NCBI GenBank assembly: GCA_949292785.1
Contig: CASFBK010000006.1
Location: forward strand, 156,250 to 220,249
Reading direction: 5' to 3'
DNA length: 64,000 bases
Source of the DNA: an uncultured Eubacteriales bacterium
GTDB taxonomy: Bacteria > Bacillota > Clostridia > Lachnospirales > Lachnospiraceae
Position numbers and translations under genes: made by a program
Shown: positions 8,812 through 19,230 of the stretch, in pieces
Position numbering within the stretch: the first letter of the stretch is position 1
Layout: every line of letters begins with the position of its first letter
Notes under the pieces: generated by a model
The model's input: the letters and a program-made list of their open reading frames with translations, nothing else
Database searches by the model: none
What the model was told of the DNA's origin: nothing

Positions 8812-10242
8812 ATGAAAACAAAAAATGTAAAGGGAAACAAAAGAAGATGGATAGTAGCGGGACTGATAGTAGCATTATTTCTGGCGCTTATGCCATCCAG
8901 AAAGACACAGGCGGCAACCGGAGGATTCCGGGTAAGCGGAACGAAGCTATATGATGCCAATGGAAATGAATTTGTCATGCGGGGAGTCAATTACCCTCAT
9001 GCATGGTTTCAGAATGAGTATCAGACTGCCATACCTGCGATTGCAGCAAAGGGGTTTAATTGTGTCAGAATCGTAGTGGCAGACGGACAGCAGTATGGAA
9101 AGACCAGCAAGAGTGAGTTGGAAAATCTGGTGAAGCTCTGTAAAGAAAATAATCTGGTTGCAATTTTAGAAGTGCATGATGCTACCGGAAGTGACAGTCA
9201 GGATAGCCTGAATCAGGCAGTAAATTACTGGAAAGAGATGAAAGATGTCTTAAAGGGGAATGAAGCGTATGTCATCGTGAATATTGCCAATGAATGGTAT
9301 GGAACCTGGGACAATGGGGATAATTGGAAGCGCGGATATATTTCAGCAATACAGTCTTTGCGTAGTGCAGGAATTAGTAATACGCTGATGGTGGACTGCG
9401 CCGGATGGGGACAATATCCACAGGTTATCTTTGAACATGGGCAGGCTGTTTTAAATGCAGACAGTCAGAAAAATACCATGTTTTCCATTCATATGTATGA
9501 GTATGCCGGTGGAAATGCCCAGACAGTCAAAAACAATATTGATAGTGCATTAAATAAGAATCTTTGCCTTACGATTGGAGAATTCGGAGGATATCACAGC
9601 AATGGAGATGTAGACGAAGATACCATTATGAGTTATTGTCAGGAGAAAAACGTAGGCTGGCTGGCATGGTCCTGGAAAGGAAATAATTCGGATTTATCTT
9701 ATCTGGACTTGGCATATGACTGGAGTGGAAATTCTCTTACGTCCTTTGGGGAACGTGTTATCAACGGAGCAAATGGAACTTCATCTACTTCGCGCACTTG
9801 TACAGTATTTAACGGAGGCAGTGTAAGCGGCGGAAGCAGCGAAGAAGGCGGAACAAGTACAGGTGGACAGGGCATTACCAATCTTTTTTATGGTTCGGCT
9901 GCCGCATACGATTGGCAGCAGGCAGTGTCTGTATATACCAGTAAAAATGGAGGAAATCTGAATTCCGCTATTTTCTCAGAGAAAGGATTTTTCTGGGTAG
10001 AGTATAGTGGAATGGAAGGAAAGCTGGAGCTGATTTTACAGAGCTGGTCCGGTGGTGCAGGCTGGGCGAAGGTAGCGCCTACCGAAACAGGCTGGACAAA
10101 TCAAGGAACCTGTTATGCGAAGTTCAGCCAGCAGGCGTGCAAAAACGCATTTGGAAGTGATTATTCCAAGTTAGATGCGGTGCATGTGGGAGCAACAGGA
10201 GAATATTTGAAGGTGATTTCATTGGATTATACAGTAGAATAG
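8812..10242 (+). CDS. Secreted endo-beta-1,4-mannanase (GH5, subfamily 8-like) with C-terminal accessory domain
   Basis: A 476-residue enzyme with a signal peptide (basic start, hydrophobic 13-27, cleavage near TQAA at about 35). The catalytic domain (about 38-325) closely resembles bacillar GH5_8 mannanases: MRGVNYPHAW, acid/base Glu161 in IANEWYGTW, SIHMYEYAGGNAQ, and nucleophile Glu257 in TIGEFGGYH. A Gly/Ser-rich linker (about 338-357) leads to a 120-residue beta-rich domain with several aromatic residues, probably carbohydrate-binding. It would cut dietary mannan or galactomannan outside the cell. No dockerin or LPXTG anchor is visible. It is monocistronic. Confidence 0.88.
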   Translation: MKTKNVKGNKRRWIVAGLIVALFLALMPSRKTQAATGGFRVSGTKLYDANGNEFVMRGVNYPHAWFQNEYQTAIPAIAAKGFNCVRIVVADGQQYGKTSKSELENLVKLCKENNLVAILEVHDATGSDSQDSLNQAVNYWKEMKDVLKGNEAYVIVNIANEWYGTWDNGDNWKRGYISAIQSLRSAGISNTLMVDCAGWGQYPQVIFEHGQAVLNADSQKNTMFSIHMYEYAGGNAQTVKNNIDSALNKNLCLTIGEFGGYHSNGDVDEDTIMSYCQEKNVGWLAWSWKGNNSDLSYLDLAYDWSGNSLTSFGERVINGANGTSSTSRTCTVFNGGSVSGGSSEEGGTSTGGQGITNLFYGSAAAYDWQQAVSVYTSKNGGNLNSAIFSEKGFFWVEYSGMEGKLELILQSWSGGAGWAKVAPTETGWTNQGTCYAKFSQQACKNAFGSDYSKLDAVHVGATGEYLKVISLDYTVE

Positions 10243-10257
10243 AAATATGAGTATAAA

Positions 10258-10298
10258 AAGAAGGTGTCTCGCTCATAGAGCTGAAACACCTTCTTCTA
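10258..10298 (+). terminator. Intrinsic terminator after the mannanase gene
   Basis: AAGAAGGTGT (10258-10267) pairs with ACACCTTCTT (10286-10295). It lies between convergent genes and the long arms could act both ways; the T-run is short. Confidence 0.65.
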
Positions 10299-10350
10299 TA
10301 GATAGGAGCAATGATGCTCTTATCTGATTCTACGTATTAGTCTAATTCTC

Positions 10351-11145
10351 TTAGAAATCTGTCAAATCAGCAGCTCTTCTCTCTAAGAAAGCAGTCATAC
10401 CTTCTGTCTTATCATGAGTAGAGCAGGTAATACCAAACAAATTAGCTTCCATTTCAACAGCGTTCTTGATATCCATATCGTATCCGTTGTTGATAGCAGC
10501 CTTTGCGATAGATACAGCGTAGCTTCCTTTGGAAATAATCTTAGCAGCCATTTTCTTAGCAGTATCCATCAGCTCTTCCTTAGCAACTACTTTATTTACC
10601 AGACCGATTCTGTATGCTTCGTTTGCATCAATGTTGTCGCAGGTAAAGATTAATTCCTTAGCGCGTCCCATTCCTACCAGACGTGCAAGTCTCTGAGTTC
10701 CGCCGAATCCAGGAATGATTCCGAGACCTGTTTCAGGCTGTGCGAAAGTAGCGTTGTCAGCAGCGATACGGATATCACATGCCATTGCAATTTCACATCC
10801 GCCGCCTAAAGCGAATCCGTTTACAGCAGCGATAGTTACCTGACGCATATTCATTAACTTGAAGAATGGTTCAGCAGCTCTCATACCGAAAGCACGTGCT
10901 TCAGCAGCTGTGAAGTTTACCATTTCAGAAATATCAGCGCCTGCTACGAAAGATTTGTATGGGTTATCCTTTTTGTCAGGACCACCGGTTAAAATAACAA
11001 CTTTTACGTCGTCTCTAGCTTCGATTTCAGATAATACAGTATTTAACTCGTCGAGTGTCTCACTGTTCAGTGCATTTAATGCACCAGGTCTGCTGATAGT
11101 AAGGACAGCAACTTCGTTTTCCACTTCTAACTTTAAGTTATTCAT
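10351..11145 (-). CDS. crt: Enoyl-CoA hydratase (crotonase family)
   Basis: A 264-residue crotonase-fold enzyme that hydrates short-chain 2-enoyl-CoA. The oxyanion-hole segments are SFVAGADISEM and GFALGGGCEIAMACDIRI, with the catalytic glutamate regions ALGGGCE and QPETGLGIIPGFGGTQRL. The start at 11145 is fixed by AGGAGGTTTACAC; the frame stays open upstream without a site. In clostridial butyrate pathways crt normally sits with thl, hbd, bcd and etf. Here it stands alone, so the butyrate genes must be elsewhere or this paralog serves another pathway. Confidence 0.88.
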   Translation of the reverse strand: MNNLKLEVENEVAVLTISRPGALNALNSETLDELNTVLSEIEARDDVKVVILTGGPDKKDNPYKSFVAGADISEMVNFTAAEARAFGMRAAEPFFKLMNMRQVTIAAVNGFALGGGCEIAMACDIRIAADNATFAQPETGLGIIPGFGGTQRLARLVGMGRAKELIFTCDNIDANEAYRIGLVNKVVAKEELMDTAKKMAAKIISKGSYAVSIAKAAINNGYDMDIKNAVEMEANLFGITCSTHDKTEGMTAFLERRAADLTDF

Positions 11146-11246
11146 GTGTAAACCTCCTAAATAAAATATGTAATTTAATTGTTCACGGATTGCCCGAAAA
11201 TATTGGACAAAACATACTTTAACTATATAACTTTGATAAAAATTTG

Positions 11247-12251
11247 TCAATATCCTGAGGAGATATTCTTATCCAGGAAATCAAACACGGTGTCATAATA
11301 GGCGTCCGGGTCTTTATCCACTGCCTGAGCGTGCCCTGCACCCGGAACAATCAGCAGTTCCTTTTCCCCGCCAGCCGCTTCATACAGCTCATAAGCCATC
11401 TCAACCGGAACCATATCATCCTGGTCTCCGTGAATAATCAGAACCGGAAGACGGGTTTTCTTAACGGCTTCCAGCGCAGAGGCATCCTTTAAGTCATAAC
11501 CTCCCCGTAATTGAAGCACGAGATTCATACTGTCCAACAGCGGAAAAGAAGGCAGTCCGAACCAGTCCTTCATCTGTTTGGCAAACATGCTGTAAGCATC
11601 TGTGTAAGCACAGTCGCTTACAATGGCGGATACTTGGGAGGGTAGGGCTTCTGCAGACATCATTAAGGCGCAGGCGGCACCCATGGACTGTCCGTGAATG
11701 ACGATTTCAGCTTCCGGGTCACGGGCAAGGATTTCATTTAGCCATAACATGTTATCCAGCCGGTCGGTCCATCCCATACCGATAAAGTCACCCTCGCTTT
11801 CGCCGCTGCAGCGCATATCCGGCACCAGGGCGTGATAGCCCTTTTGGACATATTGGAAGGCAATGGGATAAAGCTCCTCCTTCCAGCCGGTGTAACCGTG
11901 AAGCAGCAGGACCCACTTGTGGCTTTCTTCTTCGGGAGAAAAAGTAACAGCTTTGAATAGATAGCCGTCTTCGGAAGTGAGACTGAGCTTTTCATAGGAA
12001 GCGGTTTGTAACCATTCCTTTGTTTCCTGTATGGCAGCAGCATGGTTATTCTGGATATCGCTGGTCTGAACCAGCGCCTCCATTGCAGTATCCGTTACTT
12101 CTGAAAAAACATCTGTTTTTTCCATAAAAGAGGGGACCAGTGCCAGACTTACTGCGAAGTAGCAGATAGTCCAATATAGGATAAAAAGAAGAAGCAGAAT
12201 AATCAGCAGTATATTACGCTTTTTTTTCTTTCGGTGAAAAATTGGTTTCAT
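11247..12251 (-). CDS. Membrane-anchored alpha/beta hydrolase
   Basis: A 334-residue protein with a basic start and one N-terminal membrane helix (about 12-33), leaving a hydrolase domain that is probably extracellular. The serine nucleophile lies in HGQSMGAACAL; HGYTGWKEE forms the oxyanion region; the acid is in IHGDQDDMVP and the histidine in PGAGHAQAV. This is the YqkD-like group of Firmicutes hydrolases with no known substrate. The start at 12251 follows CAGGAG. It lies five bases after the end of the AraC gene and is probably co-transcribed with it. Confidence 0.8.
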   Translation of the reverse strand: MKPIFHRKKKKRNILLIILLLLFILYWTICYFAVSLALVPSFMEKTDVFSEVTDTAMEALVQTSDIQNNHAAAIQETKEWLQTASYEKLSLTSEDGYLFKAVTFSPEEESHKWVLLLHGYTGWKEELYPIAFQYVQKGYHALVPDMRCSGESEGDFIGMGWTDRLDNMLWLNEILARDPEAEIVIHGQSMGAACALMMSAEALPSQVSAIVSDCAYTDAYSMFAKQMKDWFGLPSFPLLDSMNLVLQLRGGYDLKDASALEAVKKTRLPVLIIHGDQDDMVPVEMAYELYEAAGGEKELLIVPGAGHAQAVDKDPDAYYDTVFDFLDKNISSGY

Positions 12252-12256
12252 ATGTA

Positions 12257-13129
12257 TTAACTCCTGTTTCGGAAAGCAGTTGGCGTGCATCCGTATTTTC
12301 TCTTAAAAAGTCTGTTAAAATAAGAAAGGTTATCAAAACCCGTTTCCGCCGCCACATTTACAATGGAATCTGAAGAAGAGACCAGAAGTCTTGCTGCCAT
12401 AGTAAGGCGGTAATCATTAAGGTAATCGGTAAAAGAAACTGCCATGTTGTTCTTAAAAAACTTCATAAAATGGGATTGGGAAAACCCACAGATTTTGGCA
12501 GCATCTGCAATGGAAATCTTATCACTGTAATTCGTTTCTACATATTTTAATATATCCTTTAAGCGGTCCAAAGATTTGTTCTGATGACTGGGCAATGGCT
12601 CGCGAATAAAGGAAAACAGTGTGTAAAAAAAGGTAAATAATTGTCCCTTGATAGCCAGCTCATAGCCGGGAGAAAAGGTCTTACAGATATTGTCCATGGC
12701 ATCCAGGCAGCCGGATAGTATCGGATAAACAGAAGAATCCGGGGTATAATGATTCCAAATGCCAATCTGGCGCTGCAACAGCGGCTGGAAAAAGTTCTCC
12801 GTACAGGTATCTCCCTGAACTGCCATCAGCATATTGAGTTGAAAAATGATATTTTCGTACTCCATCGACTGTTCTTCAAACTGCTCAATGGAATGAAGCT
12901 GTCCGGGCGGCACTACCACAATATCTCCCTGATGTACTACAATAGGAGCAAGGTCCACGCTGATTCGTCCCTGTCCTTTCTTTATGTAAATGATTTCCAT
13001 ATCATTGTGCCAATGTGCAGGAACAAGGGAAAAGTCCAGTGGAATACTGCAAAGATAGATATTAAAAGGAAAATCTGCAAACCCATGGGACTTGATTTCC
13101 TGTGTATTTTCATATTCTAATATGTTCAT
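12257..13129 (-). CDS. AraC-family transcription regulator
   Basis: A 290-residue regulator. The N-terminal cupin sensor domain includes HWHNDMEIIYIKKGQGRI and VVPPGQLHSIEQ, typical of sugar-sensing AraC proteins. The C-terminal 100 residues hold two helix-turn-helix motifs (ISIADAAKICGFSQSHFMKFF and IVNVAAETGFDNLSYFNRLFK). GGAG lies ten bases before the ATG at 13129, which is therefore preferred over an ATG at 13144. It is divergent from glgP, and an inverted repeat in the shared gap is a candidate operator. It may control glgP, itself and the hydrolase gene. Confidence 0.85.
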   Translation of the reverse strand: MNILEYENTQEIKSHGFADFPFNIYLCSIPLDFSLVPAHWHNDMEIIYIKKGQGRISVDLAPIVVHQGDIVVVPPGQLHSIEQFEEQSMEYENIIFQLNMLMAVQGDTCTENFFQPLLQRQIGIWNHYTPDSSVYPILSGCLDAMDNICKTFSPGYELAIKGQLFTFFYTLFSFIREPLPSHQNKSLDRLKDILKYVETNYSDKISIADAAKICGFSQSHFMKFFKNNMAVSFTDYLNDYRLTMAARLLVSSSDSIVNVAAETGFDNLSYFNRLFKRKYGCTPTAFRNRS

Positions 13130-13179
13130 TATAAACATCTCCATGATATCATAGGTAAAGGTTACTATATATTTTGCTA

Positions 13180-13218
13180 CAATATGATAGTATTGTACTA
13201 TATTATGCCATCATATTG
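13180..13218. promoter_or_regulatory. Inverted repeat between araC-type gene and glgP, candidate operator
   Basis: CAATATGAT (13180-13188) and ATCATATTG (13210-13218) are perfect inverted 9-mers with centres 30 bases apart, about three helical turns. They lie upstream of a TATAAT (13242-13247) that could serve glgP. Confidence 0.45.
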
Positions 13219-13316
13219 CAAGAAAAATGAAAAAAATAAGCATATAATGTACCCATAAGATAAAAACAGTACAAAAGACCGAGGGTCTTAAGAGAACATT
13301 TTTTAGGAGGATTAAA

Positions 13317-15572
13317 ATGAAGGTAAAAGAATTACTGGAAAAACAGTGTGGCAAAGCAGTTGCACAGTGCAGCAACGAAGAACTCTACTACGGATTACTT
13401 GCTGTAGTAAAAGAGCTTGCGAAGGAAAAAGAAAGTAATGAAGGAAAGAAGAAAATTTATTACATTTCCGCAGAGTTCTTAATCGGTAAATTATTATCCA
13501 ACAACTTAATCAACTTGGGGATTTATGATGAAGTGGCAGAGCTTTTTGCAGAGAACGGAAAAGACATCAATTTAATCGAACAGGTTGAGCCGGAACCATC
13601 CTTAGGAAATGGTGGATTAGGACGTCTGGCAGCATGTTTCTTAGACTCTATGGCATCTATCGGATTAAACGGAGATGGTATCGGATTAAATTACCATTTC
13701 GGATTATTCTTACAGACATTTGAAAATCGTTTACAGAAGGAAAACAAGAATCCTTGGATTGAAAAAGAAAGCTGGCTTACTAAGACAGATGTAACTTATC
13801 CGGTACAGTTCGGCGGCTTTACCGTACAGTCCAGAATGTATGACTTAGATGTAACAGGATTTGAAAACAGAACCAACAAATTACATTTATTTGATATTGA
13901 AACCGTTGATGAAAGCCTGGTAGGAGATGGAATTGACTTTAACAAAGGCGACATCATGAAGAACCTGACACTGTTCTTATATCCGGATGATTCTGATGAT
14001 GCAGGAAGACTTCTTCGTGTATATCAGCAGTACTTCATGGTAAGCAACGGAGCACGTCTCATTCTGGCAGAAGCAGAAGCAAAGGGATGTAACTTACATG
14101 ATTTAGCAGATTATGCAACCATTCAGATTAACGATACGCATCCAAGTATGGTAATTCCGGAGTTGATTCGTCTGTTAATGGAAAGAGGAATTCGTATGGA
14201 TGAGGCGATTGAAATCGTTTCTAAGACCTGTGCATACACCAACCATACAATCCTTGCAGAAGCACTGGAAAAATGGCCAATGGATTACCTGAACAAGGCA
14301 GTTCCACAGTTAATGCCAATTATCCGTGAACTGGATACCAGAGTAAAAGAGAAATATACTGACAAGTCCGTAGCGATTATTGATGATGAGAACCGTGTTC
14401 ATATGGCACATATGGACATCCACTATGGATACAGCGTAAACGGTGTTGCATATCTGCATACCGAGATTTTAAAGAAGAACGAATTAAACAACTTCTACAA
14501 AATCTATCCGGAGAAGTTCAACAACAAGACAAACGGTATTACCTTCCGTCGTTGGTTAATGCACTGTAACAAAGGCTTAAGCCGTTACTTAGATGAGACC
14601 ATCGGAACAAGCTGGCACAAGAATGCGGATGATCTTGAAAAATTACTGGCATACAAGGATGACGAAGCAGTATTAAATAAATTGCTGGAAATCAAGACAG
14701 AAAATAAAAAGAACCTTGCAGCTTATCTGAAAGCAACACAGGGAATAGAAATTGATGAGAATTCTATCTTTGATATTCAGATTAAGCGTCTCCATGAGTA
14801 CAAACGTCAGCAGATGAATGCATTATATGTAATTCATAAATATTTAGAAATCAAGAAAGGCAAGAAGCCAAGCACACCAATCACTGTTATCTTTGGTGCA
14901 AAGGCAGCTCCTGCATACGTGATTGCAAAAGATATCATTCATTTGATTTTATGCTTACAGGAAGTTATCAATAATGACCCGGAAGTAAGCCCATACCTGA
15001 AAGTTGTTATGGTAGAAAACTACAATGTAACAAAGGCTGAGAAGTTAATCCCGGCATGTGATATTTCCGAGCAGATTTCCTTAGCTTCCAAGGAAGCATC
15101 TGGAACAGGTAACATGAAATTCATGTTAAACGGAGCACTTACCTTAGGAACCATGGACGGAGCAAATGTAGAAATCGCAGATTTAGTAGGCGAAGACAAC
15201 ATTTATATCTTCGGTGAATCTTCCGATACCGTAATTGAGCATTATGAAAAAGCAGATTATGTATCTAAGAAGTTCTATGAAGAAGACCCGGATATCAAAG
15301 AAGCAGTTGACTTTATTGTAAGTGACACCTTATTAAAGGTTGGACAGAAAGAAAATCTGGAAAGACTTTACAATGAATTATTAAATAAAGACTGGTTCAT
15401 GACTCTGTTAGACTACAAGTCCTATGCAGCAAAGAAAGAAGAAATCTACAAAGATTATGAAGACCGCAAGACATGGGCAAAGAAGATGCTCGTAAATACA
15501 GCAAAAGCAGGATTCTTCTCTTCTGACAGAACCATTGCAGAATATAATAAGGATATTTGGAAACTGAACTAA
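13317..15572 (+). CDS. glgP: Glycogen/starch/alpha-glucan phosphorylase
   Basis: A 751-residue enzyme that releases glucose-1-phosphate from alpha-1,4-glucans with PLP as cofactor. Landmarks are [19 protein letters not shown] (substrate/phosphate region), [19 protein letters not shown], and [10 protein letters not shown] with the PLP-binding lysine at residue 601. It is shorter than the roughly 800-830 residues of enterobacterial and animal enzymes, but similar short forms are usual in Clostridia. The start follows AGGAGGATTAAA. No other glycogen genes (glgA, glgB, glgC) are adjacent. Its own terminator follows. Confidence 0.95.
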   Translation: MKVKELLEKQCGKAVAQCSNEELYYGLLAVVKELAKEKESNEGKKKIYYISAEFLIGKLLSNNLINLGIYDEVAELFAENGKDINLIEQVEPEPSLGNGGLGRLAACFLDSMASIGLNGDGIGLNYHFGLFLQTFENRLQKENKNPWIEKESWLTKTDVTYPVQFGGFTVQSRMYDLDVTGFENRTNKLHLFDIETVDESLVGDGIDFNKGDIMKNLTLFLYPDDSDDAGRLLRVYQQYFMVSNGARLILAEAEAKGCNLHDLADYATIQINDTHPSMVIPELIRLLMERGIRMDEAIEIVSKTCAYTNHTILAEALEKWPMDYLNKAVPQLMPIIRELDTRVKEKYTDKSVAIIDDENRVHMAHMDIHYGYSVNGVAYLHTEILKKNELNNFYKIYPEKFNNKTNGITFRRWLMHCNKGLSRYLDETIGTSWHKNADDLEKLLAYKDDEAVLNKLLEIKTENKKNLAAYLKATQGIEIDENSIFDIQIKRLHEYKRQQMNALYVIHKYLEIKKGKKPSTPITVIFGAKAAPAYVIAKDIIHLILCLQEVINNDPEVSPYLKVVMVENYNVTKAEKLIPACDISEQISLASKEASGTGNMKFMLNGALTLGTMDGANVEIADLVGEDNIYIFGESSDTVIEHYEKADYVSKKFYEEDPDIKEAVDFIVSDTLLKVGQKENLERLYNELLNKDWFMTLLDYKSYAAKKEEIYKDYEDRKTWAKKMLVNTAKAGFFSSDRTIAEYNKDIWKLN

Positions 15573-15595
15573 TTTCTAAAAAATATGAGTGAAAG

Positions 15596-15643
15596 AGGAT
15601 ACCATTCATAAGCAGAAAAGCTTACGGATTGGTATCCTTTTTT
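15596..15643 (+). terminator. Intrinsic terminator of glgP
   Basis: AGGATACCA (15596-15604) pairs with TGGTATCCT (15630-15638), with further pairing inside the loop and a T-run after it. Confidence 0.85.
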
Positions 15644-15729
15644 GCATAATAAGTTTTTTATCTTTACATAAAATGGAAAATATGATAACTTTGTAATGAT
15701 GTAAACAACAAAAGAAAAGGGGAAGAGTT

Positions 15730-16854
15730 ATGCGTAAGAAGAAAGTCTTTCGAAACGAAAGCCTGAATCGGTTATGCTTACTGGAGCGTGCAGTATGGCT
15801 GGTTCCGATTGGAATTTTTCTTTATAATGTCTGGATTGACAGAGAAGAAATTATGCAGGTATTAAAGGCAGATAGCTCTTTTGCTGTAATTGTAGGCCTA
15901 ATCTGCTGCTTTGGTGTGATTACTATCTTTTATTCGTTGATTCCGTTTGCAATCCTAAAAGTGGTTTTTGGCAAAATGAAAAAACAAGTCATGCGAAACA
16001 ACAGCTTTATTCCGATAGAAGATTTTGATTATTATCGGGATAAGCTGTCAGGATTGTCGCCGGCAATGATTAGTATCATATCAGACTTGGGAATCGAGCA
16101 GAGGAAAGATGTAGCGGCTTCTATCTTAAAATATCAGGAAATGGGTATTTTGAAGGTAGATGGCAATCATTACGAAGCAGGAGATTATCGGAATGCCAAT
16201 CTGCGGCAAAGCGATAAATACCTGATTGAAGGATTGGTAAATCGTACATTTTCCATGGAAAACGATAGAAAATGGAAACAGCTTGTGGAGCAGGAAGCTG
16301 TAGAAGAGGGATATTTGTGGAATCGTTTTTCTCCCCAGTACAAAAAGTCAAAGCAGAAAAAAAACGGTCTTGGATGCGGTGGAGGCTGTCTGATGTCAAT
16401 TATCACACTGATTTTGGCGATAGTCATAGTTTTTCATGTGAACGATAAAATGGGGCAGATGGAACATCTGTTGCAAGTAGATGAAACACAGATGACCTTT
16501 GAGGAGCAGCTAGAGAATTTTAAGCAGTGTCTGGAATATTATCCGGTGTTAGCAGAGATGGTTCTGGGTGTGGTACTTTTTCTGATGGCTCTTATTTCAC
16601 CGGTATTGATGCTTGTGGGAGCAATCGCTACTGCAGCGAAGGCAAAGCTTCTGGTGCGGACAGACGCAGGAAATGAAATGGCAGAATGTATTTACGGTAT
16701 GAAGAATTTTATTCACGATTTTTCTAACTTAAAAGAAGCAGACAAGGAGCAGGTTGTCCTGTGGGATGATTACCTGATTTATGCAGTAGTATTAGAGGAA
16801 AATCAGCAAATTGTAGATGATATCATGAAAAGGAGAAACGAAAGATGGAAATAG
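15730..16854 (+). CDS. DUF2207-like membrane protein, partner of LemA
   Basis: A 374-residue membrane protein with hydrophobic segments near 18-36, 52-80, 215-235 and 272-302. The cytoplasmic part contains DYYRDKLSGLSPAMISI and ends with VLWDDYLIYAVVL, both typical of the C-terminal half of DUF2207 proteins. The extracellular beta domain normally found at the N-terminus is missing, so this is a short version. It overlaps lemA by ten bases. LemA/DUF2207 pairs are common in Gram-positives; their role at the cell envelope is unknown. Confidence 0.7.
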   Translation: MRKKKVFRNESLNRLCLLERAVWLVPIGIFLYNVWIDREEIMQVLKADSSFAVIVGLICCFGVITIFYSLIPFAILKVVFGKMKKQVMRNNSFIPIEDFDYYRDKLSGLSPAMISIISDLGIEQRKDVAASILKYQEMGILKVDGNHYEAGDYRNANLRQSDKYLIEGLVNRTFSMENDRKWKQLVEQEAVEEGYLWNRFSPQYKKSKQKKNGLGCGGGCLMSIITLILAIVIVFHVNDKMGQMEHLLQVDETQMTFEEQLENFKQCLEYYPVLAEMVLGVVLFLMALISPVLMLVGAIATAAKAKLLVRTDAGNEMAECIYGMKNFIHDFSNLKEADKEQVVLWDDYLIYAVVLEENQQIVDDIMKRRNERWK

Positions 16855-17417
16855 GAATTATTATAGCAGTTGTTGTGGTGGTTGTAATACTGTTAGCAAT
16901 CGTAATTAAGATTTATAACGGACTGGTAGTATTGAAGAACAGAGTGGAGAATCAGGGAGCGCAGATTGAGGTTCAGTTGAAGAGAAGAGCGGATTTGATT
17001 CCAAATCTGATTGAGACCACTAAGGGATATGCAAATTACGAAAAGGGAACCTTAGAAAAAGTAACTGAGTTAAGAAGCAAGGTGCTCAATGCTTCCGGTG
17101 CCAACGAATCTTACCAGGCAAGCAATGCACTGGGAAAAGAATTGAACCGGATTTTGGTACATAGTGAGAATTATCCGGAGTTAAAGGCAAATACGAACTT
17201 CATTAAATTACAGGAAGAATTGTCCGATACGGAGGAGAAAATCGTAAAGGCACGTCAGTTCTACAACGACACCGTAACGAAGTATAATACACAGATTATG
17301 ATGTTTCCGAAGTCCATTTTTGCCGGAATATTCGGTTTTCGTAAGTTTGAATTATTAGAAGCAGCTCCGGAGGAACGAGAGAGTGTGAAGATAGGAGCAG
17401 ATACTTTCCGGTTTTAA
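16845..17417 (+). CDS. lemA: LemA family protein
   Basis: A 190-residue protein with one N-terminal membrane helix (about 3-22) followed by a long alpha-helical domain. The family signatures are NRVENQGAQIEVQLKRRADLIPNL and ARQFYNDTVTKYN near the C-terminus. It starts within the end of the DUF2207-like gene, so the two are translationally coupled. LemA proteins are membrane-attached with the helical domain outside or periplasmic; function is not established. Confidence 0.9.
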   Translation: MEIGIIIAVVVVVVILLAIVIKIYNGLVVLKNRVENQGAQIEVQLKRRADLIPNLIETTKGYANYEKGTLEKVTELRSKVLNASGANESYQASNALGKELNRILVHSENYPELKANTNFIKLQEELSDTEEKIVKARQFYNDTVTKYNTQIMMFPKSIFAGIFGFRKFELLEAAPEERESVKIGADTFRF

Positions 17418-17444
17418 TTTTATATAAGATATCTAAGAAAAAGA

Positions 17445-17480
17445 AAGAGGATACCTGTTATTGGGTATCCTCTTATTTTA
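17445..17480. terminator. Bidirectional terminator between lemA and nagB
   Basis: AAGAGGATACC (17445-17455) pairs with GGTATCCTCTT (17464-17474) between convergent genes, with A-rich flank on the left and T-rich on the right. Confidence 0.85.
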
Positions 17481-17486
17481 TACTTT

Positions 17487-18245
<759 letters not shown>

Positions 18246-18269
18246 CTATTATTGCTCTTTTCGTCTTAA

Positions 18270-18297
18270 AGTATATCAAGTTCAAAGAGTATTTCAA
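18270..18297 (-). promoter_or_regulatory. Promoter of nagB
   Basis: On the minus strand TTGAAA (18297-18292), 16 bases, TATACT (18275-18270). The same boxes and spacing occur in the nanE promoter, suggesting joint control. The rest of the 288-base gap to nanE has a GAAAG-AA-CTTTC dyad near 18417-18428, a possible RpiR operator, and nothing else evident. Confidence 0.55.
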
Positions 18298-18446
18298 TAA
18301 ATTTACAAAGGATTGATATTACTTTCAAAGACGGAAAGAAGCAACCGGCAGTTGTGGAAAAGTGCTAAAAAGAAGGGGTAAAATGATGCTTAAAATAGAA
18401 TGAGTTTCAAAAAAAGTGAAAGAACTTTCTGGTGAATAGTAAACTA

Positions 18447-18474
18447 TTGAAAATAAATTCTAAGATGATATACT
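18447..18474 (+). promoter_or_regulatory. Promoter of the nan operon
   Basis: TTGAAA (18447-18452), 16-base spacer, TATACT (18469-18474). AGGAGG precedes nanE at 18487-18492. Confidence 0.6.
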
Positions 18475-18500
18475 TGGTGGCATAAAGGAGGCAAGAAAAC

Positions 18501-19193
18501 ATGAATGAAAAAATAGAATGTCTAAAAGGAAATTTGATTGTATCCTGTCAGGCATTACCACATGAGCCGCTGCATTCCTCTTTCATTATGGGGAGAATGG
18601 CTCTGGCGGCAAAGGAAGGCGGAGCATTTGGGATTCGTGCCAATACAAAAGAAGATATCAAGGAGATTCAGTCACAGGTGGACCTTCCCATTATCGGAAT
18701 CGTGAAAAGAGACTATGAAGACAGCGACGTATACATCACGCCGACCATGAAAGAGATAGATGAGCTGATGGAAGTACAACCGGAAATTATTGCAATGGAT
18801 GCGACTATTTCAAAACGACCTGGACAGATATCACTGGATGAATTTTTCCATGAAGTAAAGGAAAAATATCCGAACCAGCTTTTTATGGCAGACTGCTCTA
18901 CCGTAGAAGAAGCGGTTCATGCAGACGAGCTGGGATTTGATTTTATCGGAACGACTATGGTCGGGTACACCGAGCAGAGCAAGGGAGATAAGATTGAAGC
19001 GAATGACTTTGAAATCTTACGAGAGATTCTTGCAAAGGTAAAACATCGGGTGATTGCGGAGGGTAACATTAACACGCCCGAAAAGGCAAAGCGGGTGATT
19101 GAACTGGGGGCGTTCACGGTAGTCGTAGGTTCAATTATTACAAGACCACAACTGATTACCAAATCATTCGCAGAGGCATTGGAACGGAAATAA
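18501..19193 (+). CDS. nanE: N-acetylmannosamine-6-phosphate 2-epimerase
   Basis: A 230-residue TIM-barrel enzyme turning ManNAc-6-phosphate into GlcNAc-6-phosphate. Landmarks are [15 protein letters not shown] at the N-terminus, [25 protein letters not shown] (catalytic lysine region), [18 protein letters not shown] and the phosphate-binding end [11 protein letters not shown] with [10 protein letters not shown]. It is the first gene of the operon, 37 bases before nanA. Confidence 0.95.
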   Translation: MNEKIECLKGNLIVSCQALPHEPLHSSFIMGRMALAAKEGGAFGIRANTKEDIKEIQSQVDLPIIGIVKRDYEDSDVYITPTMKEIDELMEVQPEIIAMDATISKRPGQISLDEFFHEVKEKYPNQLFMADCSTVEEAVHADELGFDFIGTTMVGYTEQSKGDKIEANDFEILREILAKVKHRVIAEGNINTPEKAKRVIELGAFTVVVGSIITRPQLITKSFAEALERK

Positions 19194-19230
19194 AAAACAA
19201 TAAATAAATTATGAAAAGGAGAAGTGTATC

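Noticed and set aside
10351-11145. Start of a butyrate (bcd-etf-hbd-thl) operon
   Set aside because: The crotonase gene stands alone; neighbours on both sides are unrelated and there are no other beta-oxidation-type genes in the window.
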